From assembly GCA_003554945.1 (NCBI GenBank), contig PWHN01000090.1, positions 1-50,116 on the forward strand: a DNA stretch of 50,116 nt, given 5' to 3'. Each line of letters begins with the position of its first letter. Within the stretch, counting starts at the first letter, position 1. Source of the DNA: a bacterium (GTDB lineage: Bacteria; T1Sed10-126). Under the pieces are notes generated by a model, which was not told the origin of the DNA, did no database searches, and was given only the letters and a program-made list of their open reading frames with translations. This document shows positions 1 through 8,219 of this stretch, in pieces. A program made the translations under genes and the position numbers.

Positions 1-663
1 CAATATATTTCGACAGGCGTGGTCCTTCAGGGAGGACTCGTGGACAATCGAATCAAGATAACCGGGCATTCCGCCATAAACAGTATAGGTTCGAATGTAT
101 TCTCTGTTAGAACGGTCCCCCATCATTTTGGAGGCATCATAATAATCAAATGGTTTTAGCCGGTGAAAAAAATCCCATCGGCCGTGCAGGGGAGCATCCG
201 CATCGTTCAGATGGGCCATGATCGAAATTTCCGACCCACAAAGAAACAACGTCAGGTTCTCATTTTCGACTTCTACATCCCAAATGGCATTGAGTTCGGA
301 CGTAAACTGCTCAGGATTCCACTGTTCCATGAGACGCTGAGCTTCATCTAGAACAACAACCAGAGGGCTCTGACCAGCAAGTTTTTTTATCAGCCGAAAT
401 ACGTCTCGCCAGCTTGGAAAATCCTCGGGATGGAGGGGCGCGGCCGAGAACTCATTTAACTGATTAATCAGTTCCCGGCGATTCCGATCGGCTGTTGCAT
501 TTCCGGCCAGGTAGTAAAATGTGCGCTCGTCTGACCAGAGATTGTTTAAAAGATATGATTTTCCCACCCTGCGCCTGCCGTACAAACAACCCAGAACCGG
601 TTTGTCGACATCGCACCACTCATTCAGTTTCTCTATTTCCTCTTCTCGGTTAATGATATTCAT
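1..663 (-). CDS. AAA ATPase of the archaeal-type (DUF234-associated) family, partial
   Basis: The frame is open from an ATG at 663 to the window edge, giving 221 residues with the C-terminus missing. It starts MNIINREEEIEKL, then a P-loop GRRRVGKSYL (residues 29-38) and a Walker B strand VVVLDEAQ (about 103-109). A sensor-like strand LFLCGS follows, and GGMPGYL near residue 207 is typical of this family. These single-domain ATPases with an RREEE(I/L)xxL start are common in archaea and clostridia, often as lone mobile-associated genes of unknown role; a C-terminal winged helix/DUF234 domain is expected outside the window. No partner gene is visible. The family is reasonably sure, the function unknown. 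Confidence 0.8.
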   Translation of the reverse strand, partial: MNIINREEEIEKLNEWCDVDKPVLGCLYGRRRVGKSYLLNNLWSDERTFYYLAGNATADRNRRELINQLNEFSAAPLHPEDFPSWRDVFRLIKKLAGQSPLVVVLDEAQRLMEQWNPEQFTSELNAIWDVEVENENLTLFLCGSEISIMAHLNDADAPLHGRWDFFHRLKPFDYYDASKMMGDRSNREYIRTYTVYGGMPGYLDSIVHESSLKDHACRNIL

Positions 664-1155
664 AGGATCACCACAGTAAGCATACTATTTTCATCCGATA
701 AAATAAAGTTATTTCTTCGGTTACAACTTTAAAGTTTAATCTGTGGATATAATTTTGAAGTTTTGCGTTTGGAAAATGCCTATTAGTAGGACGGGGTGTC
801 ATTTGGTGAGGGACGGAGGTAAAAAGTTGAAAGTTTGAAAGTTATAAAGTGGGAAAGTAGGAAAGTTGGAAAGTAAGAAACCGTAGACCGTAAAGATGGA
901 TTCCGGCTCGGGGGCCGGTATTTTCGAAAAGGCGAGCTTGCGAGCAGGCGAAAAAGCGGAAGGTCAAAGTCAAAAGCGGGGAAATCTTTTTGGGACGCCC
1001 CCCGAAGCAAATTAGTGTTTTGAATTATCTTTCTATCACGGTTTGACCAGCTCCTGCTCATTTGCAACGGGGCAGGGATTAACGCAGGTGAACGCAGATT
1101 TTTAACCCGGGAAAATCATGAAAAACTAAGCATTTGGACGAGATGAATATCTGAT
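664..1155. other. Intergenic spacer with dispersed repeat fragments
   Basis: No convincing gene. It holds a run of GAAAGT-type units (about 820-880), a decayed copy of the GGATTCCGGCTCGG palindromic unit at 898-920 whose second arm is changed, a GAGCTTGCGAGCAGGCG module (about 932-950), and an AACGCAGGTGAACGCAG repeat near 1080-1100. The same modules recur in the spacers at 5269-5813 and 7698-8219. Confidence 0.6.
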
Positions 1156-2472
1156 TTACCGGAGTTGTTTATAAATCTCTTCAAATTGGGACAAGACAGC
1201 TTCAATCGAATAATTTTCTTTTATTCTTTCCCGCGCTTTTTTACCTGATTCTCCCCTTTCCTCCGGAGGCATATTACAAAATTTCTGCCAGGCTTGAGCC
1301 AGGGCTTCGGGATCACCAATCGGGACAACTTCGCCCGTATCGGCGATAATTTTTGCGGCGTCGCCCACGTCGGTGACAACGCAGGGAGTGGCGCAGGCCA
1401 TTGCTTCGGCGACAACATTGGGAAAGCCTTCGCCGAAGGCTGACGTCATGGTTGCAAGGTCGAGGGCGTTGTTGACAGCGGGGATGTCGGCGCGTTCGCC
1501 GAGCAGTAAAAAATCATCTTTTAAACCAGCTTCGGCGATCCACTCTCGGAGCCGATGGTTTTTATCCGTACCTCGACCGCATAACAAAAATTTAACTCGT
1601 TTTTTATTGAGGTCTTTACTTCTTCCCCCCCACCCTAACCCTCCCCCTCCAGGGGGGAGGGAATTGGGAAAATATTCTAACCCTCGGACTTGTCCCTTCC
1701 CTGGGTCTTCGGTCTTTGACTTTCCCGCTGCGCGGGAAATCGAATTTTGCTCTCCTGCAAAATTCCGCCCTCCAGGGGGGAGGGAACTATTAGAAGATTT
1801 TTGGCTGAGAATCTTTGCGGCTTCGACAAAGTTCCGGTGGTCCTTCTGGGGATGGAAGCGGGCGACGTAACCAATTAAAAAATCTTCCTCAGCAAGCTCA
1901 AGCTCAGAGCGAACACGGTTGCGTTTTTGCGGATCAAGCGAAAATTCATCAAGGTCGTAGGCGTTGGGGACCACTTCTATCTTATCGATCGGATAACCTT
2001 TTTCGGCGTGAACTTTCTTACCGGCCTCGGAGCAGGATATAATTTTTTCAGGTATGTAATGAGAAAGAAAACTACAGATACGGATAACCAGCCGGGTGGA
2101 CCAGGAAGTATGCTCAGGATCAATATTGCTCTGGCGGAGACTCCAGATCACGGGGGCATCAGTAGCCAGCCGAGCGGCCAGCCCGCCAAGCAGGTCGGCA
2201 TGATACATCCAGGTCTGGACGAGGTGGGGATCAAACTCGCGGATAGAACGATAAAGTTGGTAGAGTTTGAGCGGCGACGGGAGCGAAGGATTTATGGCAA
2301 GGACCTCGAGGGGAACGTCCAGGTCACGGATGGCGGCGGCACGATCGGTGCGAGGGCTGAGAGAAATAACTTTTAATTCGTAGTCCTCCCGAAGTTCGGA
2401 GAGCAGACGGATAAGGACGGCTTCAGCGCCGCCGCATTTTAGACCGGTGATGATATGAAGAAGCCGGGGCAA
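1156..2472 (-). CDS. Glycosyltransferase family 4 with a repeat-derived insert
   Basis: A GT-B fold glycosyltransferase, 438 residues, starting at a TTG (2472) that sits 6 nt behind a good Shine-Dalgarno site (GAGGTG on the minus strand, about 2478-2485). The N-terminal domain shows LHIITGLKCGGAEAVL (GGAE motif). The C-terminal domain has GYVARFHPQKD and the E-x7-E donor-binding segment EGFPNVVAEAMA. Such enzymes add sugars to lipid-linked or surface glycans at the inner membrane; the sugar cannot be told. Residues about 226-288 are an insert rich in Ser/Pro/Gly (SLPPGGRN, SLPPGGGGLGWGG) encoded by palindromic repeat DNA. Removing it leaves about 375 residues, normal for the family. The insert lies between the two halves of the C-terminal Rossmann core, probably as a loop, so activity may survive. 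Confidence 0.88.
   Translation of the reverse strand: MPRLLHIITGLKCGGAEAVLIRLLSELREDYELKVISLSPRTDRAAAIRDLDVPLEVLAINPSLPSPLKLYQLYRSIREFDPHLVQTWMYHADLLGGLAARLATDAPVIWSLRQSNIDPEHTSWSTRLVIRICSFLSHYIPEKIISCSEAGKKVHAEKGYPIDKIEVVPNAYDLDEFSLDPQKRNRVRSELELAEEDFLIGYVARFHPQKDHRNFVEAAKILSQKSSNSSLPPGGRNFAGEQNSISRAAGKSKTEDPGKGQVRGLEYFPNSLPPGGGGLGWGGRSKDLNKKRVKFLLCGRGTDKNHRLREWIAEAGLKDDFLLLGERADIPAVNNALDLATMTSAFGEGFPNVVAEAMACATPCVVTDVGDAAKIIADTGEVVPIGDPEALAQAWQKFCNMPPEERGESGKKARERIKENYSIEAVLSQFEEIYKQLR
1609..1797 (-). repeat. In-frame palindromic repeat insert within the GT4 gene
   Basis: This roughly 190-bp stretch contains two copies of a CCCTCC-AGGGGGGAGGG palindrome (1640-1661 and 1768-1784), a perfect 8-bp stem TTTCCCGC/GCGGGAAA (1721-1739) and a perfect 9-bp stem GAATTTTGC/GCAAAATTC (1742-1765). 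A relative of the C-rich unit lies between genes at about 11231-11270. No stop occurs in the coding frame, so the gene stays open through it. Confidence 0.8.
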
Positions 2473-2700
2473 TTAGTTCACCTCGCGTCGATAATGGTGA
2501 ATTGTAATTCTTTGCTCAGGGTCAATTGTAATACAGAGTCTGTGGAAAAACAAACATGGGAGATCAAAATCTTTTTTGGGACACGGATTAAATCAGATAA
2601 ACACATATCCTGAAGAAAACAAACCCGAAGACCAGATAGAGGTTGGTTTTGGTGGGAAAAGACAGGCTATCAATGAGGAGGGCAGAGTGGAACGCTTTTG

Positions 2701-2729
2701 TTGAATAGATTTGCGGAAGGATGTAGTAT
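2701..2729 (+). promoter_or_regulatory. Candidate promoter for the deacetylase cassette
   Basis: TTGAAT (2701-2706) and TAGTAT (2724-2729) are spaced by 17 nt and lie 42 nt upstream of the first plus-strand gene. The rest of the 2473-2771 spacer holds an AATCCGTGT-type dispersed repeat near 2580-2610 and no gene. Confidence 0.4.
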
Positions 2730-2771
2730 TTTTCCAGGTAAAAATCATCCTGTGATTGTTGGTAGATATGT

Positions 2772-3758
2772 ATGAATCTTAATAACGGCCTGTTTATAAT
2801 TTCCCTGGACCTGGAGCTGCGCTGGGGTGTGTTGGATACAAAGTCGCTGGTTTCATACCGTGAACGACTGCTCCGCGGGCGCGAGATGATTCCGCGACTG
2901 CTCGAGTTGTTCGAACAGTATGGCATCCACGCGACCTGGGGAACCGTAGGCTATCTATTTTTTGACAGCTACGACGAGCTGGTCGAGCATCTTCCCGAAA
3001 GACGGCCGAAATACGATAACAGCGAATTGTCTACCTACAGGTTGATTGAGGAAACGGAAGAGCTGGACAGAAACGAAGTTGAAGATCGACTGCACTACGG
3101 AGCCGAGCTGATTGAAAAAATTGTTACGACGGAGGGGCAAAAAATTGGCTGCCACACCTTCTCGCACTACTACTGCGACGAGGCGGGTCAGACGGCCGAG
3201 GACTTCCGGGCTGATTTAAAAGCGGCGAAAGAAGCGGCGACAAGGAAAGATATTGAGCTGGAAAGCCTGATTTTGCCCCGCAACCAGGTGCGGCGGCCAC
3301 ACCTGCAGGTCGCCGAAGAGCTGGGGTTTAAATGTTACCGGGGCAGCAAGCCGGGCTGGATCTACCAGCCGGTCTCGGAACCGGCCAGCCCACCGCGGCG
3401 GCTGGCGCGGATGCTGGAGGACTGGCTGGGCTTGTTCAGCCCTTATACCTATGAGTGTCCGGAGAAAAAAGAGCAGGAGCCGGTTAACCTGCGAGCCAGC
3501 CAGTTCCTGCGACCGCCCCCTCGCCTGCCGGGAGCAACTTCGTCTGTTAGAAAAAAACTGGCGGAGCAACTGAAGCGGGCGGCGGAAAAGAGAGAAATTT
3601 TTCACCTTTGGTGGCATCCGCACAACTTCGGGAGACAGCCGGAGCGTTATCTTCAATTTTTAGAAAAAATTCTGGTAGAATATGAAAAATTGAACAAGAC
3701 TCACGGTTTGCGAAGTGTATCGATGGAAGAGGCGGTCTGTTTTTGTAATGGAAAATGA
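2772..3758 (+). CDS. Polysaccharide deacetylase family protein
   Basis: 328 residues. The NodB-type metal-dependent deacetylase fold is indicated by FIISLDLELRWG near the N-terminus (motif 1, acidic base/metal ligand), HATWGTVGYLF, then IGCHTFSHYYC (motif 2, H-T-F-S-H), LILPRNQV (motif 3) and FHLWWHPHNF near the C-terminus (motif 5 W-HP-NF). The family removes N-acyl groups from sugars or cuts related C-N bonds. No signal peptide is seen, so it acts in the cytoplasm, probably on a nucleotide- or lipid-linked sugar. The next gene is a formyltransferase overlapping it by 11 nt, so the two likely act on the same sugar amine. The ATG at 2772 has only a weak ribosome site. The substrate is unknown. 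Confidence 0.85.
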   Translation: MNLNNGLFIISLDLELRWGVLDTKSLVSYRERLLRGREMIPRLLELFEQYGIHATWGTVGYLFFDSYDELVEHLPERRPKYDNSELSTYRLIEETEELDRNEVEDRLHYGAELIEKIVTTEGQKIGCHTFSHYYCDEAGQTAEDFRADLKAAKEAATRKDIELESLILPRNQVRRPHLQVAEELGFKCYRGSKPGWIYQPVSEPASPPRRLARMLEDWLGLFSPYTYECPEKKEQEPVNLRASQFLRPPPRLPGATSSVRKKLAEQLKRAAEKREIFHLWWHPHNFGRQPERYLQFLEKILVEYEKLNKTHGLRSVSMEEAVCFCNGK

Positions 3759-4524
3759 TCTAAGAATAGTGTATTTGGCAGGCGAGGGAAATTTGAGCCG
3801 GATTATTTATCATGGCCTGCAGGAAAAATATGACATCTGCCGGGTAATTGAGGAACCGGCGGTGAATCCTTTAAAAATAGTCAAAGGCCGGCTGAAGCGG
3901 CTGAACTGGCTAACGGTGGCCGGGCAAGTGCTGCTGAAACTCTTCCTTGAGCCTTACCTGTGGCGAAAAGCACAGAAGCGAATTGAAGAGATTAAGAGCA
4001 GTGAGGGGCTCTGTGAGGAAGACTACCCGGCGGAGAAACTGTGGCGGGTTGAATCGGTCAACAGTCCCGGAGTGAAAGAAGAGCTGAGCAAGATAACGCC
4101 GGACCTGGTGATCGTCAACGGGACACAAATAATTAAGCCGGAAATTTTTAATGCGACCGAGGCGCCATTTGTGAACATGCACTGTGGAATTACGCCTCGT
4201 TACCGGGGCGTGCATGGGGGTTACTGGGCGCTGGCCGAGGGAGATCAAGAAAATTTTGGCGTCACTGTTCACCTGATTGACGAAGGAATTGACACGGGAC
4301 CTATTCTCTACCAGGAGACTGTCCAGCCGGCAGAAGAAGACAACTTCTGCAGTTACCCTTATCTACAGGTGACCGCGGCTCTGCCGCTATTACAACAGGC
4401 GGTTGAGGATATGATCAGCGGTAAATTGTCTCCCCAAAAAAGAGCAGAGATGGAGTCAAAATGCTGGTCGCACCCAACGTTATGGGGTTATCTTTACAGG
4501 AGGTTCAGACGGGGAGTCAAATAA
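3748..4524 (+). CDS. Formyltransferase-family protein (sugar N-formyltransferase-like)
   Basis: 258 residues from the ATG at 3748, which overlaps the previous gene by 11 nt; an upstream in-frame ATG at 3715 would overlap by 44 nt and adds residues with no homology look. The Formyl_trans_N core is clear: FVNMHCGITPRYRGVHGGYWAL carries the catalytic Asn and His, and GVTVHLIDEGIDTGPIL carries the catalytic Asp of the N-H-D triad. It should move a formyl group from 10-formyltetrahydrofolate to an amine. It is not a housekeeping methionyl-tRNA formyltransferase: it lacks the usual C-terminal domain and sits beside a deacetylase and a glycosyltransferase. A formylated sugar of the cell surface is the likely product (inference). 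Confidence 0.82.
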   Translation: MENDLRIVYLAGEGNLSRIIYHGLQEKYDICRVIEEPAVNPLKIVKGRLKRLNWLTVAGQVLLKLFLEPYLWRKAQKRIEEIKSSEGLCEEDYPAEKLWRVESVNSPGVKEELSKITPDLVIVNGTQIIKPEIFNATEAPFVNMHCGITPRYRGVHGGYWALAEGDQENFGVTVHLIDEGIDTGPILYQETVQPAEEDNFCSYPYLQVTAALPLLQQAVEDMISGKLSPQKRAEMESKCWSHPTLWGYLYRRFRRGVK

Positions 4525-4542
4525 TAATATGAGGTGGTTTCT

Positions 4543-5268
4543 ATGAAGAAAAAAAGTTTGCTCTGGTTGGGAGCATTTTTGATATTAATTGTAATAGTTA
4601 GCAGCACTTACCTATTAATGACCGGGGTAGATAATAGGGTTACGGATGAGGATGTTGAATACATTAAGAAGATCCTGGAAATAGATGAGATCGAGCCGGT
4701 GGGAGAGGAAGATTTTGAGGAGAAAGTGGCTTTTATAAGCACGGTGCAGGACAGCGTGCTGCAGACGGTGCCGCACGAAGGTGGCGTACCGTTCGGGCAG
4801 ACGCGGGAACCGAAGGATATCTACTATCACGAAAGCGGCTCCTGTTATGATCGAAGCCGGCTGTTGGAGAAAATTTTTCGAGCGCATGGACTGGAAGCCG
4901 TCCATATTTCAATTTATTACACACACGAACGGTCGTGGCCAATGGCGCTGATTACACCGGGAAGTTCTTCGCACGCAACATCAAAAATTAAGACAAGCCA
5001 GGGCTGGCTGGCGGTGGATTCCAACCGGCGCTGGCTCAATCTGACCGAAGATATGCAAACAGTGCCACTGAGTGAACTGGCGGCGCTCGAGGGGGAACAA
5101 GGACTGAAAATAGAGTGGCACCCAAAATATGCTGAGGTCTATGAACACGGAATAGTAAAACGGCCCTTTGTCTACTTTTACGGGCTTTACTCCCGACACG
5201 GGTTGTTTTATCCGCCGTTTGACCGGGTGCCTGACGTGCACTGGGGGGAAGTGTTGTATAACCTGTGA
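4543..5268 (+). CDS. Membrane-anchored transglutaminase-like cysteine protein
   Basis: 241 residues. The start at 4543 is set by GAGGTGG (4531-4537); a GTG at 4534 lies inside that site. An N-terminal hydrophobic segment (about residues 5-27) is a signal anchor, placing the domain outside the inner membrane. A transglutaminase-like Cys-His-Asp triad can be read: SGSCYDRSRLLEKIF (Cys101), SSHATSKIK (His144) and GWLAVDSNRRW (Asp159), in the right order and spacing. Such domains act as peptidases or amide-bond enzymes on peptidoglycan or proteins. It follows the deacetylase/formyltransferase pair by 18 nt and is probably co-transcribed. The exact role is unknown. Confidence 0.72.
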   Translation: MKKKSLLWLGAFLILIVIVSSTYLLMTGVDNRVTDEDVEYIKKILEIDEIEPVGEEDFEEKVAFISTVQDSVLQTVPHEGGVPFGQTREPKDIYYHESGSCYDRSRLLEKIFRAHGLEAVHISIYYTHERSWPMALITPGSSSHATSKIKTSQGWLAVDSNRRWLNLTEDMQTVPLSELAALEGEQGLKIEWHPKYAEVYEHGIVKRPFVYFYGLYSRHGLFYPPFDRVPDVHWGEVLYNL

Positions 5269-5813
5269 TGGGGCGGTGGGGCGCTGGGCGCGGGGAGCGG
5301 GGCGTAAACATCGAACAGTCGAGCTTGCGAACATGCGAGGAGGCGGAAGACCAAAAATCCAGCCCAAAGTCACTGGATTCCGGCTCGGGGGCCGGAATGA
5401 CGAGCTTTAGATCAAGGTCAAGATCAAGAACATGAACAAGATTATGAGAGCTTGACCAATTTGAATTAGCTTTGAGCTTTGGACTTTAAGCTTTAGGCTG
5501 AATTTTTGCGAGCAGGCGGAAGTTCTCGATGGGGGGATAGGGCGTTGGGGCGAGCGGGGGAAAGAGCGTAATTCGTAATGAGGAAATTAAGAGATGAGGA
5601 TATTAGGCGAGGTCAAGTACGGGAAGGTAGTTCCCGGACGGGCGAGCTTGCGAGAGGGCGAAGGGGCGTGAGATTAATAATCAAGAGCAAAAATCAGGGC
5701 AAAGGTGGAAGTTTAAAACGAGAAACGTAAAAACGCAATGGGATAGTAACGCTTAAAATAAGAGCAGCAACAGGATATCTCGAAGGGACAGATATTTGGG
5801 AAAATTATTCTTT
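5269..5813. repeat. Repeat-rich spacer between transglutaminase-like gene and asnB
   Basis: No gene. Modules seen: GAGCTTGCGAACATGCGAGGAGGCGG (about 5319-5344), a full palindromic unit GGATTCCGGCTCGG...CCGGAATGACG (5375-5405), an AAGAACATGAACAAGATTATGA module (about 5424-5445), a TTTGAGCTTTGGACTTTAAGC run (about 5470-5495) and a GGGGGATAGGGCGTTGGGGCG stretch (about 5530-5552). The same modules, in similar order, occur at 7760-8080. Confidence 0.75.
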
Positions 5814-7697
5814 TTAGCTCTGGAGTGGTAGTTCGGTGAGCCAGAGTTTGAAGATGACAAGAGACCAGAGGAAGGGTGAAATATCAAGCTCGCCGGTCTG
5901 TTGTTTTTTTAGATATTCTTCAAGCGCAGCACGGTCAATGTAATTGAAGAAAGCCCCGCTCTTCTCCATTAATACCTGTTCGAGGTAATCGGCTTCGGGA
6001 GACTCGCAAAACCAACGGGCCAGGGGGACACCAAAACCCATCTTCCCACGTTTTTCAATCCGGTCAGGCAAAAGGTCAGAAAAAGTCTCGCGCAGACAGA
6101 TTTTGCCGGTGGTGCGGGATATCTTCTGATCGAGAGGAATACGGAGAGCAAACTCGACAAGATCACGATCGAGGAAAGGACAGCGGCACTCGAGCGAGTT
6201 GAGCATGGTGGTAATATCGGTTTTAACAAGCAGGTCGCCGGGCAGATAGCTGAGCAGATCAAGCAGCATATAGCGTTCCGGCTCGCTCAATCCGGCAGGA
6301 ATTTTTTGCTCTAAATTAGTTAGATGGCCGTCAGAATCAGAGTTGATTTGGTCAAAAAATTCCGATGCGAGGATATTTTTAAGCAGCCGGCCGCCGCCAA
6401 TGCCAACCATCATTTGATACTGTTTTACTGGAGATTCACCGAGGTGCTGGGCAAGACGGAGTAGTTCGCCGGAAGCCGAACGACGGCGAGCTGGCAGGCC
6501 CCAGCGGCGGCTTATATTCTGTATTAGCCGGCGCATCAATCGAGGCGAAAAAAGGCGCAGTTGTTTTAGTAGATGCATGGCCCGGTAGCGGCGGTAGCCG
6601 CCGAAGAGCTCGTCGCCGCCGTCACCAGCGAGGGCGACTTTTACCACTCGACGGGTCTGCTGAGCAACGTAGTAGGTGGGAACAGCCGAGGAGTCGGCAA
6701 AGGGCTCGCCAAAGTGACGGACCAGCCGGGGAAGTAACTCAGAAAGGTCGGTCTCGACGGTAAACTCATGATGATCAGTCCCGTGATAGCCAGCCGTCTG
6801 ACGAGCATAATCGCGCTCATCGTAATTAGCGTCCCGGAAGCCGACGGTAACTGTTTGAACCGGCTGCTCGGTAAGCTGCTGCATAAGTGCAACAATAATT
6901 GAAGAGTCGATACCACCGCTGAGAAAAGCGCCAACAGGAACATCGCTAACCAGACGCCGACGCACCGCTTCGGTCAACTTAGAGCGCAGTTGCTGGGGAG
7001 AAAAATCACCCTCCTCTTCCCGCTCCAGCGCGCCAAGCGGGCTCCAGTAGGAGTGAACTTGAGGTTGAGCAGCAAGGGAACAGGTAAGATAAGAGCCGGG
7101 CGGTAATTTTTTGATGTTTTTAACCGCCGTCTCCGGGGCAGGAACGTAGCCCAGGTTGAAATAGTCGCGGAAGACACCGGGATTGACTGACGCCGAGAGA
7201 GCGGGCAGTTGCAGCAAGACCGGGAGCTCAGAAGCGGCGGCCAGGTAATTTCCGCCGACGCTATAAAAGAGCGGTTTTTGACCGAGGGGATCGCGAGCGA
7301 GGAGCATCTGATCGCGGTCGCCGTCCCAGAGAGCGAAAGCAAACATGCCGCGAATACGATCGAGGAGTTCAACTCCCCAGTGCTGGTAGCCGCGCAGCAG
7401 GACCTCCGTATCGGAGTCGGTGCTAAAACTAAAGCCAGCGTGCTGCAGCTTTTTTCGCAACTCACGGTAATTATAGGTCTCGCCGTTGTAAGCGATAGCA
7501 GTGTTGTCACGGACAATTGGTTGAGCGCCGCGGTCAAGGTCAATGATGGAAAGCCTTCGGTGCAGAAGCGCCACACGCCCCTCCCGAGCGCGCCAGCTAC
7601 CACTGTCGTCGGGACCGCGGTGACTGAGCTGAGCGGTCTGTTCGGCCAGAGAACCGGGAACGGGTCGCTCGCCCAGCCAGGCAATGAATCCACACAT
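5814..7697 (-). CDS. asnB: Asparagine synthetase (glutamine-hydrolysing)
   Basis: 627 residues, full length for class-B asparagine synthetases. After Met removal, Cys2 of MCGFIAW is the glutaminase nucleophile; RRLSIIDL, AYNGETYNYRELR and DSDTEVLL are standard glutaminase-domain motifs. The synthetase domain has the PP-loop LSGGIDSSIIVALM (about residue 260) and LAGDGGDELFGGYRRY. It makes asparagine from aspartate, ATP and glutamine; in glycan clusters relatives amidate sugars instead, and the genes just upstream leave that open. Start at 7697 is supported by AGGAGG 10 nt away. It stands alone on the minus strand between two repeat-rich spacers. Confidence 0.93.
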   Translation of the reverse strand: MCGFIAWLGERPVPGSLAEQTAQLSHRGPDDSGSWRAREGRVALLHRRLSIIDLDRGAQPIVRDNTAIAYNGETYNYRELRKKLQHAGFSFSTDSDTEVLLRGYQHWGVELLDRIRGMFAFALWDGDRDQMLLARDPLGQKPLFYSVGGNYLAAASELPVLLQLPALSASVNPGVFRDYFNLGYVPAPETAVKNIKKLPPGSYLTCSLAAQPQVHSYWSPLGALEREEEGDFSPQQLRSKLTEAVRRRLVSDVPVGAFLSGGIDSSIIVALMQQLTEQPVQTVTVGFRDANYDERDYARQTAGYHGTDHHEFTVETDLSELLPRLVRHFGEPFADSSAVPTYYVAQQTRRVVKVALAGDGGDELFGGYRRYRAMHLLKQLRLFSPRLMRRLIQNISRRWGLPARRRSASGELLRLAQHLGESPVKQYQMMVGIGGGRLLKNILASEFFDQINSDSDGHLTNLEQKIPAGLSEPERYMLLDLLSYLPGDLLVKTDITTMLNSLECRCPFLDRDLVEFALRIPLDQKISRTTGKICLRETFSDLLPDRIEKRGKMGFGVPLARWFCESPEADYLEQVLMEKSGAFFNYIDRAALEEYLKKQQTGELDISPFLWSLVIFKLWLTELPLQS

Positions 7698-8219
7698 GGA
7701 TGAATTTCCTCCTGAAGAATTTGAGTAATATTAGCATTAAATAGGTGATTTTGTTAGCAGAACGGAAGTTCGCGCCAGGGGGATAGGGCGATGGGGCGAA
7801 AGTTCGCGGGGCGCTGGGAGTTTGGTGCGGAGCGTAAACATCGAACCGGCGAACAGTCGAGCATGCGAGCAGGCGGAAGGGCGGTAATCGGTAACATCGG
7901 TAGTTCAAGGTCAATGGCAAAATCAAGGTCAAAGTCACTGGATTCCGGCTCGAAGGCCGGAATGACGTCAAGTTCAAGAACATGAACCAGATTATGAGCT
8001 CTTGATGAATTTGAATTAGCTTTCTGCTTTTGGCTTTGAGCTTTAAGCTGGTGTTTTCCGGCTCGGAGGCCGGAATGACATCAAGTTCAAGAACATGAAC
8101 CAGATTATGAACAATCCAGTTGACCAGTATGATTTTCCTGGCTAACCAGCCAACCAGCTAACCAGCCAACCAGCTAACCAGCCAACTAGCTAACTAACCA
8201 ACCAGCTAACTAACAACGC
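7698..8219. repeat. Repeat-rich spacer between asnB and uvrA
   Basis: Holds the asnB ribosome site, then modules shared with 5269-5813: GGGGGATAGGGCGATGGGGCG (about 7779-7799), GAGCATGCGAGCAGGCGG, two palindromic units (7940-7968 and 8055-8079), and AAGAACATGAACCAGATTATGA twice (about 7976-7997 and 8090-8111). It ends in the tandem array annotated separately. No gene is seen. Confidence 0.75.
8141..8214. repeat. Tandem array of 8-bp units just downstream of uvrA
   Basis: Alternating GCTAACCA and GCCAACCA units, about nine in all, give a 16-bp higher-order period. The array stops a few bases short of the uvrA stop codon (8220). Units at the uvrA end are more degenerate (GCTAACTA). Confidence 0.85.

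Noticed and set aside
783-1067. 94-codon minus-strand frame in the first spacer
   Set aside because: Translates the repeat modules only; low-complexity peptide and no ribosome site.
5168-5410. 80-codon plus-strand frame crossing the end of the transglutaminase-like gene
   Set aside because: Overlaps the real gene in another frame and runs into a palindromic repeat.
8141-8214. CRISPR array
   Set aside because: Units are 8 bp with no spacers and no cas genes nearby; it is a simple tandem repeat.
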